Under the pieces are notes generated by a model. That model worked only from the letters and a program-made list of their open reading frames with translations, was not told the DNA's origin and ran no database searches. Below are positions 8,675-16,834 of a stretch of DNA of 55,967 bases, one piece after another. The stretch covers positions 1 through 55,967 of the forward strand of contig CAIYBN010000013.1 of assembly GCA_903924465.1 (NCBI GenBank), written 5' to 3'. This stretch comes from an uncultured Myxococcales bacterium. GTDB taxonomy: Bacteria > Myxococcota_A > UBA9042. A program made the translations under genes and the position numbers. Numbering within the stretch: the first letter of the stretch is position 1; each line of letters opens with the position of its first letter.

Positions 8675-8686
8675 GGTGCGATTCTC

Positions 8687-9619
8687 CTAAAAATAGCCAG
8701 CGCGTTTGCGATCTTCCATCGACGCCTCGCTCACTTTGTCGTCCACGCGCGTGGCGCCGCGCTCGGTGATGCGCGTCACCGCCGTTTCCTCAATCACTTG
8801 CCACGGATCCGCAGCCGGCGACTCAATGCACGCGGTGCACGTCGCATCGCCGACCGTCCGGAAACGCACGGTCCGCTGCTCCACGGTCTCGTCGGGCAGC
8901 GCCGGCAGCAAGTCGGAAATCGGCAGCACCAAGCCGTTGCGGATCACGATGGGCCGCTGGTGGGCATAGTAAATGCTCGGAATTTCCAGCTTCTCCGTGG
9001 CGATGTACTGCCAGATGTCCAGCTCCGTCCAATTGGAAATCGGAAACACGCGAATGTGTTCGCCGTTGTGAATGCGGCCGTTGTACAGATTCCACAGCTC
9101 CGGCCGCTGGTTCTTGGGATCCCATTGGCCATGCTGGTCGCGGAACGAGTAGATGCGCTCCTTGGCGCGGGCCTTTTCCTCGTCGCGCCGCGCGCCGCCA
9201 AAGACCGCGTCGAAGCGGAATTCCGCGATGGCGTCCAGCAACGTGGGAATCTGCATCCGGTTGCGCGAATTGTCCTGGCCCGGCCGCTCGACAATCCGCC
9301 CGGCCTTGATGCTGTCCTCGACCGACCGGACGATCAGCCGTTCGCCCAATTGCTCGGCGCGGTAATCGCGAAACGCGACCACTTCCGGAAAGTTGTGCCC
9401 GGTGTCGATATGCATGAGCGGAAACGGGAATTTCCCCGGGCGAAACGCCTTCTCGGCGAGCCGCAGCATGACGATGCTGTCCTTGCCACCTGAGAACAGC
9501 AGACAAGGCCGCTCAAACTCGGCAGCAACTTCGCGCATGATGAAGATGCTTTCGTCTTCCAGCACTTGCAGGTGCGCCAGGGCTTGCAGTTGCGATTCGC
9601 TTGGCGCAGAAGTGTCCAT
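8687..9619 (-). CDS. cysD: Sulfate adenylyltransferase subunit 2
   Basis: A 310-residue PP-loop ATP pyrophosphatase family protein, close to the usual 300 residues of CysD. Near the N-terminus is the PP-loop SGGKDS, within LLFSGGKDSIVML. Family hallmarks follow: HIDTGHNFPE, GGARRDEEKARAKER, NPK-QRPELWNLYNG and the C-terminal GYF. It forms APS from sulfate and ATP with CysN as its GTPase partner. I start at 9619 (MDTSAPS) because family members begin here; an adjacent ATG at 9622 is equally possible, and AAGG lies just upstream. cysN follows after 12 bp in the same operon. No cysH or siroheme genes are in view, so whether the APS feeds assimilation or sulfation is open. Confidence 0.95.
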   Translation of the reverse strand: MDTSAPSESQLQALAHLQVLEDESIFIMREVAAEFERPCLLFSGGKDSIVMLRLAEKAFRPGKFPFPLMHIDTGHNFPEVVAFRDYRAEQLGERLIVRSVEDSIKAGRIVERPGQDNSRNRMQIPTLLDAIAEFRFDAVFGGARRDEEKARAKERIYSFRDQHGQWDPKNQRPELWNLYNGRIHNGEHIRVFPISNWTELDIWQYIATEKLEIPSIYYAHQRPIVIRNGLVLPISDLLPALPDETVEQRTVRFRTVGDATCTACIESPAADPWQVIEETAVTRITERGATRVDDKVSEASMEDRKRAGYF

Positions 9620-9737
9620 CATGCCTTGGTCAAACCGGTGGAAGAACAAACGAACCGTGGCATCGTGCCCGGCGGCGGAGTAGTCTGCCATACCGGTGCC
9701 GAGTGTGCCAGCGATTCGGCGGACCGGAGGGATGTTC

Positions 9738-10538
9738 ATGCGCTATCTCACGCTGTTATTGCTGATGACGGCCTGCAAAGCGACTCCGGCTGAACTGAGC
9801 GCGGCGCAGTGCGATCCGACGATGGACTTGGAAAAGTGTGACGATTCCTGGTCGCGGCGTATGACCTGCAATCCGGGAAACGGCCAGTGGACGCCTTTCG
9901 TGCTGTGCCAGGCGCCGCAAATCTGCACCTCAGCGGGCTACAACGACGCGGGCTTTGCCCTGACGGCGTGTGCGAATCCGTACGCTCAGGATGACGTCAC
10001 CAGTAGCAGTGATGCGATTTGGATCGGTGGCACGGACGCGCAGGCCGGTGACGCGAATGGGGATGCCGACGCAAAAACCGACGTGAAACCCAAAGATTCG
10101 GTCATCGTGGATACCGCCACTGTGGACGTCCCAATCGTGACGACACTGCCCAATCAGTTGTGCTTTCAGAAGCATTGCCCAACCCAGACGCTGATGTGCC
10201 TGAAGACCTCGACCTGCATCGCGGCGATCGGTGCGGCGATGAATTGCGTGACCACTTGCGGCGGTGGCCAAGCCTGCCTCGCGCAATGTCAGGGCAATTG
10301 GACCGGCGACACTGCCGCCTTTTCCCTCGCGTCCTGCGGCATGCTCATCTGCGCGGGCGGCTGCGGCGACGGTCTGTGCGAAGCCACAGAGAACTCAACG
10401 AGCTGTCCAGGCGACTGCAAGACAACCGGCAGTTGCAGCGGTATTTGTGGCCAGAAATCGACCGACTGCTTCTGTGACCAACACTGCGTTGTCGTTGGCG
10501 ATTGTTGCAACGACTACGCAGCGCTTTGCGGTGGCTGA
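9738..10538 (+). CDS. Cys-rich lipoprotein with somatomedin-B-like domain
   Basis: A 266-residue lipoprotein. I start at 9738 (MRYLTLLLLMTAC), 7 bases after GGAGG; the ATG at 9732 is too close. Lipobox LMTAC gives lipidated Cys13. A Cys-containing region spans about 20-85, then an Asp/Ala/Val/Thr spacer (about 90-135), then a second Cys-rich region with CGDGLCEATENSTSCPGDC. The last 35 residues follow the eight-cysteine somatomedin-B spacing: C-x3-C-x6-C-x-C-x3-C-x5-CC-x6-C. In animals that fold is a small disulfide knot that binds proteins. The substrate or partner here is unknown. It is divergent from cysD and ends 2 bp from the convergent dehydrogenase gene. Confidence 0.85.
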   Translation: MRYLTLLLLMTACKATPAELSAAQCDPTMDLEKCDDSWSRRMTCNPGNGQWTPFVLCQAPQICTSAGYNDAGFALTACANPYAQDDVTSSSDAIWIGGTDAQAGDANGDADAKTDVKPKDSVIVDTATVDVPIVTTLPNQLCFQKHCPTQTLMCLKTSTCIAAIGAAMNCVTTCGGGQACLAQCQGNWTGDTAAFSLASCGMLICAGGCGDGLCEATENSTSCPGDCKTTGSCSGICGQKSTDCFCDQHCVVVGDCCNDYAALCGG

Positions 10539-10540
10539 AG

Positions 10541-11449
10541 CTACTTCTCGGTCAAGCGCACCACCAGGGAACTTGTATCCCAGCGCGCGCCGCCATGGGC
10601 CTGCACCTCGGCGTAGAATGAATCCACGAGCGCGGCCACGGGCACATCCGCCTGCACGCGCGCGGCCTCGTCGAGGACCAGCGCCAAATCCTTGCGCATC
10701 CAGTCAACGGCAAAGCCGAAATCGAATTGCCCGGCCAGCATCGTCTTGCCGCGGTTATCCATCTGCCAGCTTTGCGCGGCACCTTTGCCGATGACGTCCA
10801 GCACCAATTCCATCGGCAGCCCGGCCTTCTGGCCAAAAGCCAAGCCTTCCGCCAGCGCCTGCACCAATCCGGCGATGCAAAGCTGGTTGACCATCTTGGT
10901 GAGCTGTCCCGCGCCGGAATCGCCAATGCGTGTCGCGGCCTTGGCATAGGCCATGAGGACCGGCTGGACGCGCGCAAAGGCCGCCGCATCACCACCCGCC
11001 ATCACCGCCAGGAGACCATTTTGTGCCCCCGCTTGACCGCCAGACACGGGCGCATCGAGGAAAGCGACGCCTTGTTCCGCGCACAGCGCCGCGAGCTCAC
11101 GGGCCAGCGATGCGCTGGTCGTCGTGTGGTCGCAAATCACCGTGCCCGGCTGCGCGCTCTCCAAAATGCCATCCGGCCCGGCGACCACCTGGCGCACATC
11201 GTCATCGTTGCCGACGCACAGCCCGATGAACTTCGCCGTATGCGCGGCTTCAGCGGGCGTCTGCGCGACCTGCTGGCCAAACTCAGCCTGCCAGTCCAGC
11301 GCCTTCTGTGCCGTGCGGTTGAACACGGTCACGCGGTGGCCGGCACGCGCCAAGTGCCCCGCCATCGGTCCGCCCATCACGCCCAAGCCGACGAACGCGA
11401 CTTTCTGCTGTGGCAGCGCTGGGTATTTCTTCTCGGCGATCAGCGCCAT
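10541..11449 (-). CDS. Beta-hydroxyacid dehydrogenase (3-hydroxyisobutyrate dehydrogenase family)
   Basis: A 302-residue NAD(P)-dependent dehydrogenase of the 6-phosphogluconate/3-hydroxyisobutyrate superfamily. The Rossmann motif is VGLGVMGGPMA (20-30) with N44-R45 after beta-2, typical of members that prefer NADPH. Substrate-binding segment DAPVSGG is at 132-138. The catalytic motif GQLTKMVNQ supplies Lys185 and Asn188. Length is normal for the family. Substrates range over tartronate semialdehyde, 3-hydroxyisobutyrate, gamma-hydroxybutyrate and succinic semialdehyde, and the sequence alone does not decide. AAAGGA lies upstream of the ATG. The porin gene at 11474-12652 is transcribed in the same direction 24 bp upstream, so they may form an operon. 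Confidence 0.9.
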   Translation of the reverse strand: MALIAEKKYPALPQQKVAFVGLGVMGGPMAGHLARAGHRVTVFNRTAQKALDWQAEFGQQVAQTPAEAAHTAKFIGLCVGNDDDVRQVVAGPDGILESAQPGTVICDHTTTSASLARELAALCAEQGVAFLDAPVSGGQAGAQNGLLAVMAGGDAAAFARVQPVLMAYAKAATRIGDSGAGQLTKMVNQLCIAGLVQALAEGLAFGQKAGLPMELVLDVIGKGAAQSWQMDNRGKTMLAGQFDFGFAVDWMRKDLALVLDEAARVQADVPVAALVDSFYAEVQAHGGARWDTSSLVVRLTEK

Positions 11450-11473
11450 GGCCAGATTCCTTTGCCTTTGCGG

Positions 11474-12652
11474 TCACAACCGCACTTGCAGTTGCGTGAC
11501 AAAACGCCAGTACGCCACATCGTGGGTCCACTGGCCCACGGCGGAATCGAAGCTCGCGGTCTGGGCGATCGGCAGGGTATTGCCTTCGACCCACTGCCTG
11601 GTCAAATCCAGCAGCAGACGCACCCGCGAGCCAAACTCCACGTTCAGCGCGCCGGACGCGACCAGATGATTGCCGACCGGATGTTCGCGGTCCGTGTCCA
11701 GCCACTCCACGCGCAGGGCGGGCATGACCACTGCGGTGCGAATCGGAATCCGGTAGGTGCCCAGCAGCCAGGCGCCGAGAAAGGTCCGGGCATCACCGCC
11801 CGCCTCCGGATTGCCCCGGTGCAGAAGATCTGTCCGGTCGCCGCCCAGCATTTCCGCGCGCACTTCCCAGGTCTCAAACTGCAACATCGCGTCGGCGCTC
11901 CACGCCCAGCCCGCGTCCTGCGGCCCATCGACTGGCCGCAGGCCCGGCGCAGTCGCCAACCGCCGCCACGCGACGTCCGCGCCGAGGTGCAGGTGCTTGG
12001 CCAGCGTCGATTCTGCGCGCGCTGTCAGCAGGCCATCCGGACGCGCGTCGGTCGAAATGTGATCACCCTGGAACGCGCCGAGAAACAGCTTCAGCCACTT
12101 CTTTTTCGGCAGCGGCTGAACGGCGACCATCGCGCCCATGTCGCGTCCGCCAAAGCCTGTGTCCTGAATCAGCGTGTCCGCCAGACCGGTGTCGGCGAAT
12201 TCGTATTCGGCGATCGGCAGCAACTCCAACAACGAGTAGGACCTTTTGAACAGTCCCGCGGTCACCTTGACGCGCGACGCCGGCTCGACTTCCACGTAGG
12301 CCAGCTTCACTGTTTGGATCACATTTCCGTCGCGAAGTGAGGCAAAGTCCAAGAGAACTTTGCCGCTCAACCAGCTCGACGGCTTGGCCGACAGACGCAG
12401 GAACGCCCGCTCGACATGCCAGCCGTCATTGGCTTGCAGCAGGGTGCGCTCGCGCTGCAGCACGGACGCGGGCCAGGTCTGGCCATAGCGGGTCTGCAAG
12501 AGCGCCCGGATGCCCATCGGCTCGCTGTCTTCGTCGGCAAACGCATCGCCGGAGCTCGTCGTCATTTGCCGCGGCAGCGGGGCAGCGTCCGGCGTCTCGG
12601 CGTGGGCCGGCAGGGCAAAAAGAAGCAGCAACAGCGGCAGCAAACGCATCAT
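11474..12652 (-). CDS. Outer-membrane porin, OprO/OprP-like
   Basis: About 392 residues, starting with a clear signal peptide (MMRLLPLLLLLFALPAHA, cleavage before ET). I start at the first Met of the pair (12652); 12649 is equally possible, and the frame upstream of it has no signal. The mature part alternates hydrophobic and polar residues in short strands rich in Trp, Arg and Gly. It contains family-like segments (VERAFLRLSAK, KVLLDFASL, KVTAGLFKRSYSLLELLP) resembling the phosphate-selective porin O/P family. The last residues (FVTQLQVRL) look like a final beta-strand, although the terminal residue is Leu rather than Phe. The substrate cannot be read from the sequence. It is probably co-transcribed with the dehydrogenase. 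Confidence 0.75.
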   Translation of the reverse strand: MMRLLPLLLLLFALPAHAETPDAAPLPRQMTTSSGDAFADEDSEPMGIRALLQTRYGQTWPASVLQRERTLLQANDGWHVERAFLRLSAKPSSWLSGKVLLDFASLRDGNVIQTVKLAYVEVEPASRVKVTAGLFKRSYSLLELLPIAEYEFADTGLADTLIQDTGFGGRDMGAMVAVQPLPKKKWLKLFLGAFQGDHISTDARPDGLLTARAESTLAKHLHLGADVAWRRLATAPGLRPVDGPQDAGWAWSADAMLQFETWEVRAEMLGGDRTDLLHRGNPEAGGDARTFLGAWLLGTYRIPIRTAVVMPALRVEWLDTDREHPVGNHLVASGALNVEFGSRVRLLLDLTRQWVEGNTLPIAQTASFDSAVGQWTHDVAYWRFVTQLQVRL

Positions 12653-12698
12653 GGCCAGACGATAGATGGAATCCCGCTGGACGTCCACTCGACGCCTG

Positions 12699-13400
12699 TC
12701 ACGGCGCCTTCAGGAACGTCCCGACGAACCTCGTGCGCGTCTGCGCCTCCGCGGTCGGGCACGCCTGCGGCGACAGTTCAGCGCAAGTCAGCTGCGTCCG
12801 GCGCTTCGGCATGACAAAACCGGCAGAAGCGAAAAGCGATTCCGTCTGTTCCACGGTCGTTTCGCAGGTGCAGTCCATGTGATGCACCAGGCGTCCGCCG
12901 GGCTTCAGGAGGCGCAGAAACTTGCGCAGGTAGGCCACGTTGGTGGCGTTGGGCTGACGCTGGTCAAAACAGAGAGAGTCGATCATCAATATCAAGTCCA
13001 AGCTGTTATCTGGCAGATCATCAAGTCCAGTCTCACGTTCGCCGGGCACCAGCGTGAAGCGCATCGTTGCGGCATCGTCGCCCAGCGAGGGTGCTTGCCG
13101 CAGGTCTTCCAGCGTTTTCGCATCGAGGTCCGTGCCGTACACCTTGCCCGTCTTTCCCACGGCCTTGGCGATCCGCGTCGTGAACCAGCCGCCACCCGTG
13201 CCGATGTCGCCGACCACGAGGCCTGGGCGAAGCTGGAGCGAAGTTAGGATCGCTTCACGCATCCGGTCGACGGCGTCGCCCGGGTTGGCGTCCACACGCG
13301 CGGGACACAACGACGTCGACGCATCGCCGAGCCTGGCGCAGCCCTCGAGCGAGCAACCCGCGCCTACCCAAAGTGTCAGCCCCACCCAAATTGCGCGCAT
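12699..13400 (-). CDS. Predicted lipoprotein with class I SAM methyltransferase fold
   Basis: A 233-residue protein. I start at 13400 (MRAIWVGLTLWVGAGC), 8 bases after GAGGAG. The N-terminus reads as a lipoprotein signal with lipobox VGAGC (Cys16). From about residue 45 it is a class I methyltransferase: motif I VVGDIGTGGGWFTTRIA, the acidic end of beta-2 in GTDLDAKTLEDL, a DNSLDLILMIDS motif, and LRLLKPGGRLVHHM. Homologous folds methylate small molecules or proteins using cytosolic S-adenosylmethionine, so an exported version is odd. Either the lipobox is fortuitous, the protein works at the membrane, or the fold has been re-used. It lies 46 bp upstream of the porin gene on the same strand and is divergent from the hydrolase lipoprotein at 13537. 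Confidence 0.8.
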   Translation of the reverse strand: MRAIWVGLTLWVGAGCSLEGCARLGDASTSLCPARVDANPGDAVDRMREAILTSLQLRPGLVVGDIGTGGGWFTTRIAKAVGKTGKVYGTDLDAKTLEDLRQAPSLGDDAATMRFTLVPGERETGLDDLPDNSLDLILMIDSLCFDQRQPNATNVAYLRKFLRLLKPGGRLVHHMDCTCETTVEQTESLFASAGFVMPKRRTQLTCAELSPQACPTAEAQTRTRFVGTFLKAP

Positions 13401-13536
13401 TGTCCGCTCCTCGACCTTGCGCACTCTGCGTTTGCGCGGCCGACGCGTCAACCGTTGTCCGCAGATCGGCGGCGTGAAAGGCAGGTGACAGCGCGGAAAA
13501 AGCATGGCAACTTGCTTGACGAGATGGGGGGAACAC

Positions 13537-15495
13537 ATGAAGACGCTTTCACATTTGGCATGCTCGTTCGCGGTGTTTGTCACCGCCGCATGTGGCTCGT
13601 CGACGACGGCCACGACAGCCGAGGACGCGGCGACGGCTGACGCTGCGGGCGGCGATGTCGGGACATCGGATGTGCAGTTTTGCACGGGCGCGACGACCTA
13701 CCTGTACGAGCCGCAAAAGGCGCTCACAACCTTTCCGGACGATTGGTTCACGGTCGACGACGCGCAGTCCGGGACGGGCGTGCACGTCCATTTTGACTCG
13801 GCGACGATGCCGTGGATCGCCGCGACGCAGGGCCAGTTTGCCTCGGTCTACACCGATCTGAGCACGCTGGACGGCTGGGGAATTACCGCCGGGGTGATCC
13901 TGCGCTTTTCCGGTCCGCTGCAGGCCGATTTGCCGTCGGGGGACACGTCGGTGCAGTCGGAGGCGCTGGCGATTTGGGATCTGGACGCGACGCCGCCGAC
14001 CAAGGTGCCGTTTGAGACGAAACTGACGGACAATGGCAACACGATGATTCTCTGGCCGATGCGGCCGCTCATCGAGAAGCACCGCCACGGCGCGATCGTT
14101 ACGACGCAACTGCTGGATGCCAAAGGTGGTTGCATGGCGCCGTCGTCGGCCTTGCAGCATTTGCTTGTGCCGCAGCCGGGGGATGACGCGGCGGTGAAGC
14201 GCCTGCAGCCGCGGTATCAGGCGCTGCTGGCGGCGGCGAAAGTGCAGCCGGAGCAGGTCGCGGCGGCGGTCGTCTTCACCAGCCAGACAACGTCCGCGGC
14301 GTCCGTGGCGATTGCTGCCGACATCAAGACGCGCAGCTACGATTGGAAGACGAAACCGACGTGCGTCAAGGACACGCTCTATCGCGTTTGCGACGGCGTA
14401 TTCAGCGTGGGCGATTACCGAGATGGTCGCAAAGTCGTTGGAACGACGCCGCAATCCTGGGGCGACTTGCCGGTGCGTATTTGGCTGCCGCTGGAGCAGA
14501 CCAGCACGGTGCCGACGATGATCTTTGGTCATGGCCTCGGATCGGATCGCGGGCAGGGGCAGGACCTGGCGGAAGTGGCCGCGCCCGTGCATCTCGCGAC
14601 GGTGGCGATCGACGCCGTGGGACATGGCGACCATCCCGGGCCCAAGCCGACTTCGAAGATCTTCGCGATCTTCGCGTTCTTTGGCATCGATCCGCTCGCG
14701 CAAACACTCGATGGCTTGCAACTGCGCGACAACTGGCGGCAATCGACGTATGACAAGCTGCAACTTCTGCGGCTGTTGCAGGCGCATCCGGATGTGGACA
14801 ATGACGGCGTGGCGGACCTGGACACCCAGAAACTCATCTACCTCGGCGTGAGCCTGGGCGGCATCATGGGGCCGGAATTCCTGGCGCTCGCGCCGGAGAT
14901 TCACATGGCTTGTCTGGCGGTGCCGGGTGGGCGCGTGTCCAGTATCATCGCGGAAAGTGGCGAGTTTTCGCCGCTCGTGCCGATGATGCAGCCGGAGGGA
15001 ACGACCGACGGCGACGTGGCGCGGTTCTTTCCCGTGTTGCAGACGCTGATCGACCCGGGCGATTCCTGTGCCTACGGCCCGCACGTGCTCAACAACCGGC
15101 TGCCTGGGCAGGGCGACAAGGGGCCAAACCTGCTGTTCCAGATGGTGATGAACGACCAGTACGTGCCCAACGTCGCCAATCGGGCGCTGGCGCGGTCGAT
15201 GGGAATTCCGCAGATGGCGCCGGTGCTGCAGCCAGTTGGCCTCGTGCCCAGTGCGCCGTCTGCGCCGTTTGCTGAGAATCTGGCGCCCGGTCAGACGGCT
15301 GCACTGTTTCAGTACGACCGCGTGACGACTTCCAAAGGCGCGCCGCCGGTGGTTGCGGAGCATGGCAATGAGCCGAAATGCCAAGAGGCGCTGCTCCAGG
15401 ATCTGCACTTCTTGACGACGTGGCTGGAGAGCGGCAAGGCGGAGATTCTCGATCCGTACGCGGTGCTCGGCACGCCGCCCTTACCGACGAAGTGA
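13537..15495 (+). CDS. Alpha/beta-hydrolase lipoprotein
   Basis: A 652-residue lipoprotein. The start is at 13537 (MKTLSHLACSF), giving a signal peptide with lipobox TAAC (Cys19) and a short Thr/Ala/Asp spacer. Residues about 40-180 form a beta-rich domain with an FPDDWFTVDDAQSGTG segment, recalling the N-terminal domain of bacterial virulence-factor-type lipases. The hydrolase core follows: oxyanion-side motif FGHGLGSDRGQG, AIDAVGHGDHPG, and nucleophile elbow GVSLGG with Ser439. A late EHGNEPKC may supply the catalytic His, but this is uncertain. The likely role is an extracytoplasmic esterase or lipase; substrate unknown. It ends one base from the stop codon of the convergent receiver/metallo-hydrolase gene. 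Confidence 0.85.
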   Translation: MKTLSHLACSFAVFVTAACGSSTTATTAEDAATADAAGGDVGTSDVQFCTGATTYLYEPQKALTTFPDDWFTVDDAQSGTGVHVHFDSATMPWIAATQGQFASVYTDLSTLDGWGITAGVILRFSGPLQADLPSGDTSVQSEALAIWDLDATPPTKVPFETKLTDNGNTMILWPMRPLIEKHRHGAIVTTQLLDAKGGCMAPSSALQHLLVPQPGDDAAVKRLQPRYQALLAAAKVQPEQVAAAVVFTSQTTSAASVAIAADIKTRSYDWKTKPTCVKDTLYRVCDGVFSVGDYRDGRKVVGTTPQSWGDLPVRIWLPLEQTSTVPTMIFGHGLGSDRGQGQDLAEVAAPVHLATVAIDAVGHGDHPGPKPTSKIFAIFAFFGIDPLAQTLDGLQLRDNWRQSTYDKLQLLRLLQAHPDVDNDGVADLDTQKLIYLGVSLGGIMGPEFLALAPEIHMACLAVPGGRVSSIIAESGEFSPLVPMMQPEGTTDGDVARFFPVLQTLIDPGDSCAYGPHVLNNRLPGQGDKGPNLLFQMVMNDQYVPNVANRALARSMGIPQMAPVLQPVGLVPSAPSAPFAENLAPGQTAALFQYDRVTTSKGAPPVVAEHGNEPKCQEALLQDLHFLTTWLESGKAEILDPYAVLGTPPLPTK

Positions 15496-15496
15496 G

Positions 15497-16780
15497 CTAC
15501 CGCGCGAAGACTTCCAGCGGCACCGATTCTGCCGCGGCCGTGACCTCGATCGATTTGCCTGCTGCGGCCATGAGCTCACGGCAATGCGCGAGCTTCCGGT
15601 CGATTTCCGCGTCCACGTGCATCGGGTCGTGCGAGAAGAGCACCAGCCGCTTGACGTCAGCCTCGATGGCGATGGTCACCGCATCCACGTAATTTGTATG
15701 GCCCCAGCCGGTCTTTTTGGCGTATTCCTCAGGCGAATACTGGGCATCTGCGATGTACACGTCCGCGCCGCGCACCAACTCGACCAGTTCCTGATCCTGG
15801 CCGCGACCAAATTCGGCCACGCCTTCCGTCCGGATGACGGTCGGCAGCAGCGCGCGAAACGGCTCCGTGTCCGTGGCGTAGGCCACGACCAGACCATCCG
15901 CCTCGATGCGATAGCCAAGCGTCATCCCGGGATGATTCATGTACGCCGCGCGCACCGTGAATGGCCCGACCTGGAACGGATCCATGGCCACGTCGCGCAC
16001 GGTGATCGTCGCGGCCATGTCGCCCAGCGCGACCGGGAAATACTCCGGATCCATCTGGCCGCGCAGCACCTTGTCCAGCGGCTTCTCGGCCGAGTGCGGC
16101 CCGTACACGTTCACGCGATTCCCGGGCACAAATGCCGGCGTAAAGAAAGGGAATCCTTGGATATGATCCCAGTGCGTGTGGGTGATGAGCAGGTTGACTT
16201 CCAGCGGCTTGCCGGCCGCCCCGGCCTGGAGCGAAACGCCCAGCGGCCGAATGCCGGTGCCCGCGTCGAGGATGATTTGCGCGCCGCCGTAGCTCAAAGT
16301 CACGCACGGCGTGTTGCCGCCATAGCGCAACGTGCCGGGCCCCGGCGCGGCAATCGAACCGCGTGCCCCCCAAAACGTCACCACGGCCTTGTTCAGGTGC
16401 TGCCGAACAATCGCACGCAGTGCCGCAGCTTCAAACGGCTTTTGCAGATAGGCCACCGCACCCATGTCCAGCGCCTTGCGTTTGTCGCTGGCATACGCCT
16501 TGGCTGAGACAACGATGATGGAGGACCGTTGCGTGGCCGGATTTGCGCGCAGCGACTGCAAGACTTGGTAACCATGCAATTTTGGCATCATCAAGTCGAG
16601 CAGGATCACGTCGGGTGGATCCCGCTGCGCCATCTGGACGCCCATGTCGCCGTCGTGCGCGGACGCCACGTGGTGCCCGTCCGCTTGCAGGATCGTCGTG
16701 ATCAGCTCGCGAATATCCGGATGATCCTCGATGACGAGGATGTGTCCAGACCGCTGCGTAGCTGGAGCGTGCGTCTTCAA
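15497..16780 (-). CDS. Receiver domain fused to metallo-beta-lactamase-fold hydrolase
   Basis: A 427-residue response regulator. I start at the TTG at 16780, 7 bases after GGGAGG; an upstream in-frame TTG lacks this site. Residues 12-128 are a CheY-like receiver: acidic pair E18-D19, phospho-acceptor Asp62 in LLDLMMP, and K114 in YLQKPFE. Residues about 133-427 are a metallo-beta-lactamase-fold hydrolase. It begins FWGARGSIAAPGPGTLRYGG, with LDAGTGIRPLG and the metal motif HTHWDH (His201, His203, Asp205, His206). Further likely ligands lie in NHPGMT, ATDTEPF and SHDPMH. The WGxRGS-YGGNTPCV signature marks phosphodiesterase-like members. It follows the hybrid kinase gene by 54 bp, so phosphorylation by that kinase's phosphotransfer domain is the natural inference. 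The reaction controlled is unknown. Confidence 0.92.
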   Translation of the reverse strand: MKTHAPATQRSGHILVIEDHPDIRELITTILQADGHHVASAHDGDMGVQMAQRDPPDVILLDLMMPKLHGYQVLQSLRANPATQRSSIIVVSAKAYASDKRKALDMGAVAYLQKPFEAAALRAIVRQHLNKAVVTFWGARGSIAAPGPGTLRYGGNTPCVTLSYGGAQIILDAGTGIRPLGVSLQAGAAGKPLEVNLLITHTHWDHIQGFPFFTPAFVPGNRVNVYGPHSAEKPLDKVLRGQMDPEYFPVALGDMAATITVRDVAMDPFQVGPFTVRAAYMNHPGMTLGYRIEADGLVVAYATDTEPFRALLPTVIRTEGVAEFGRGQDQELVELVRGADVYIADAQYSPEEYAKKTGWGHTNYVDAVTIAIEADVKRLVLFSHDPMHVDAEIDRKLAHCRELMAAAGKSIEVTAAAESVPLEVFAR

Positions 16781-16834
16781 GTTCGTTCCTCCCGCGGCAG
16801 CCGCGAGCAACCGCCTTTGCGCCAAAGTACCACG

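Noticed and set aside
6893..9493. Open plus-strand frame of over 800 codons across cysN and cysD
   Set aside because: It is antisense to two genes with full family motifs and has an Arg/His/Gln-rich composition typical of GC-rich shadow frames.
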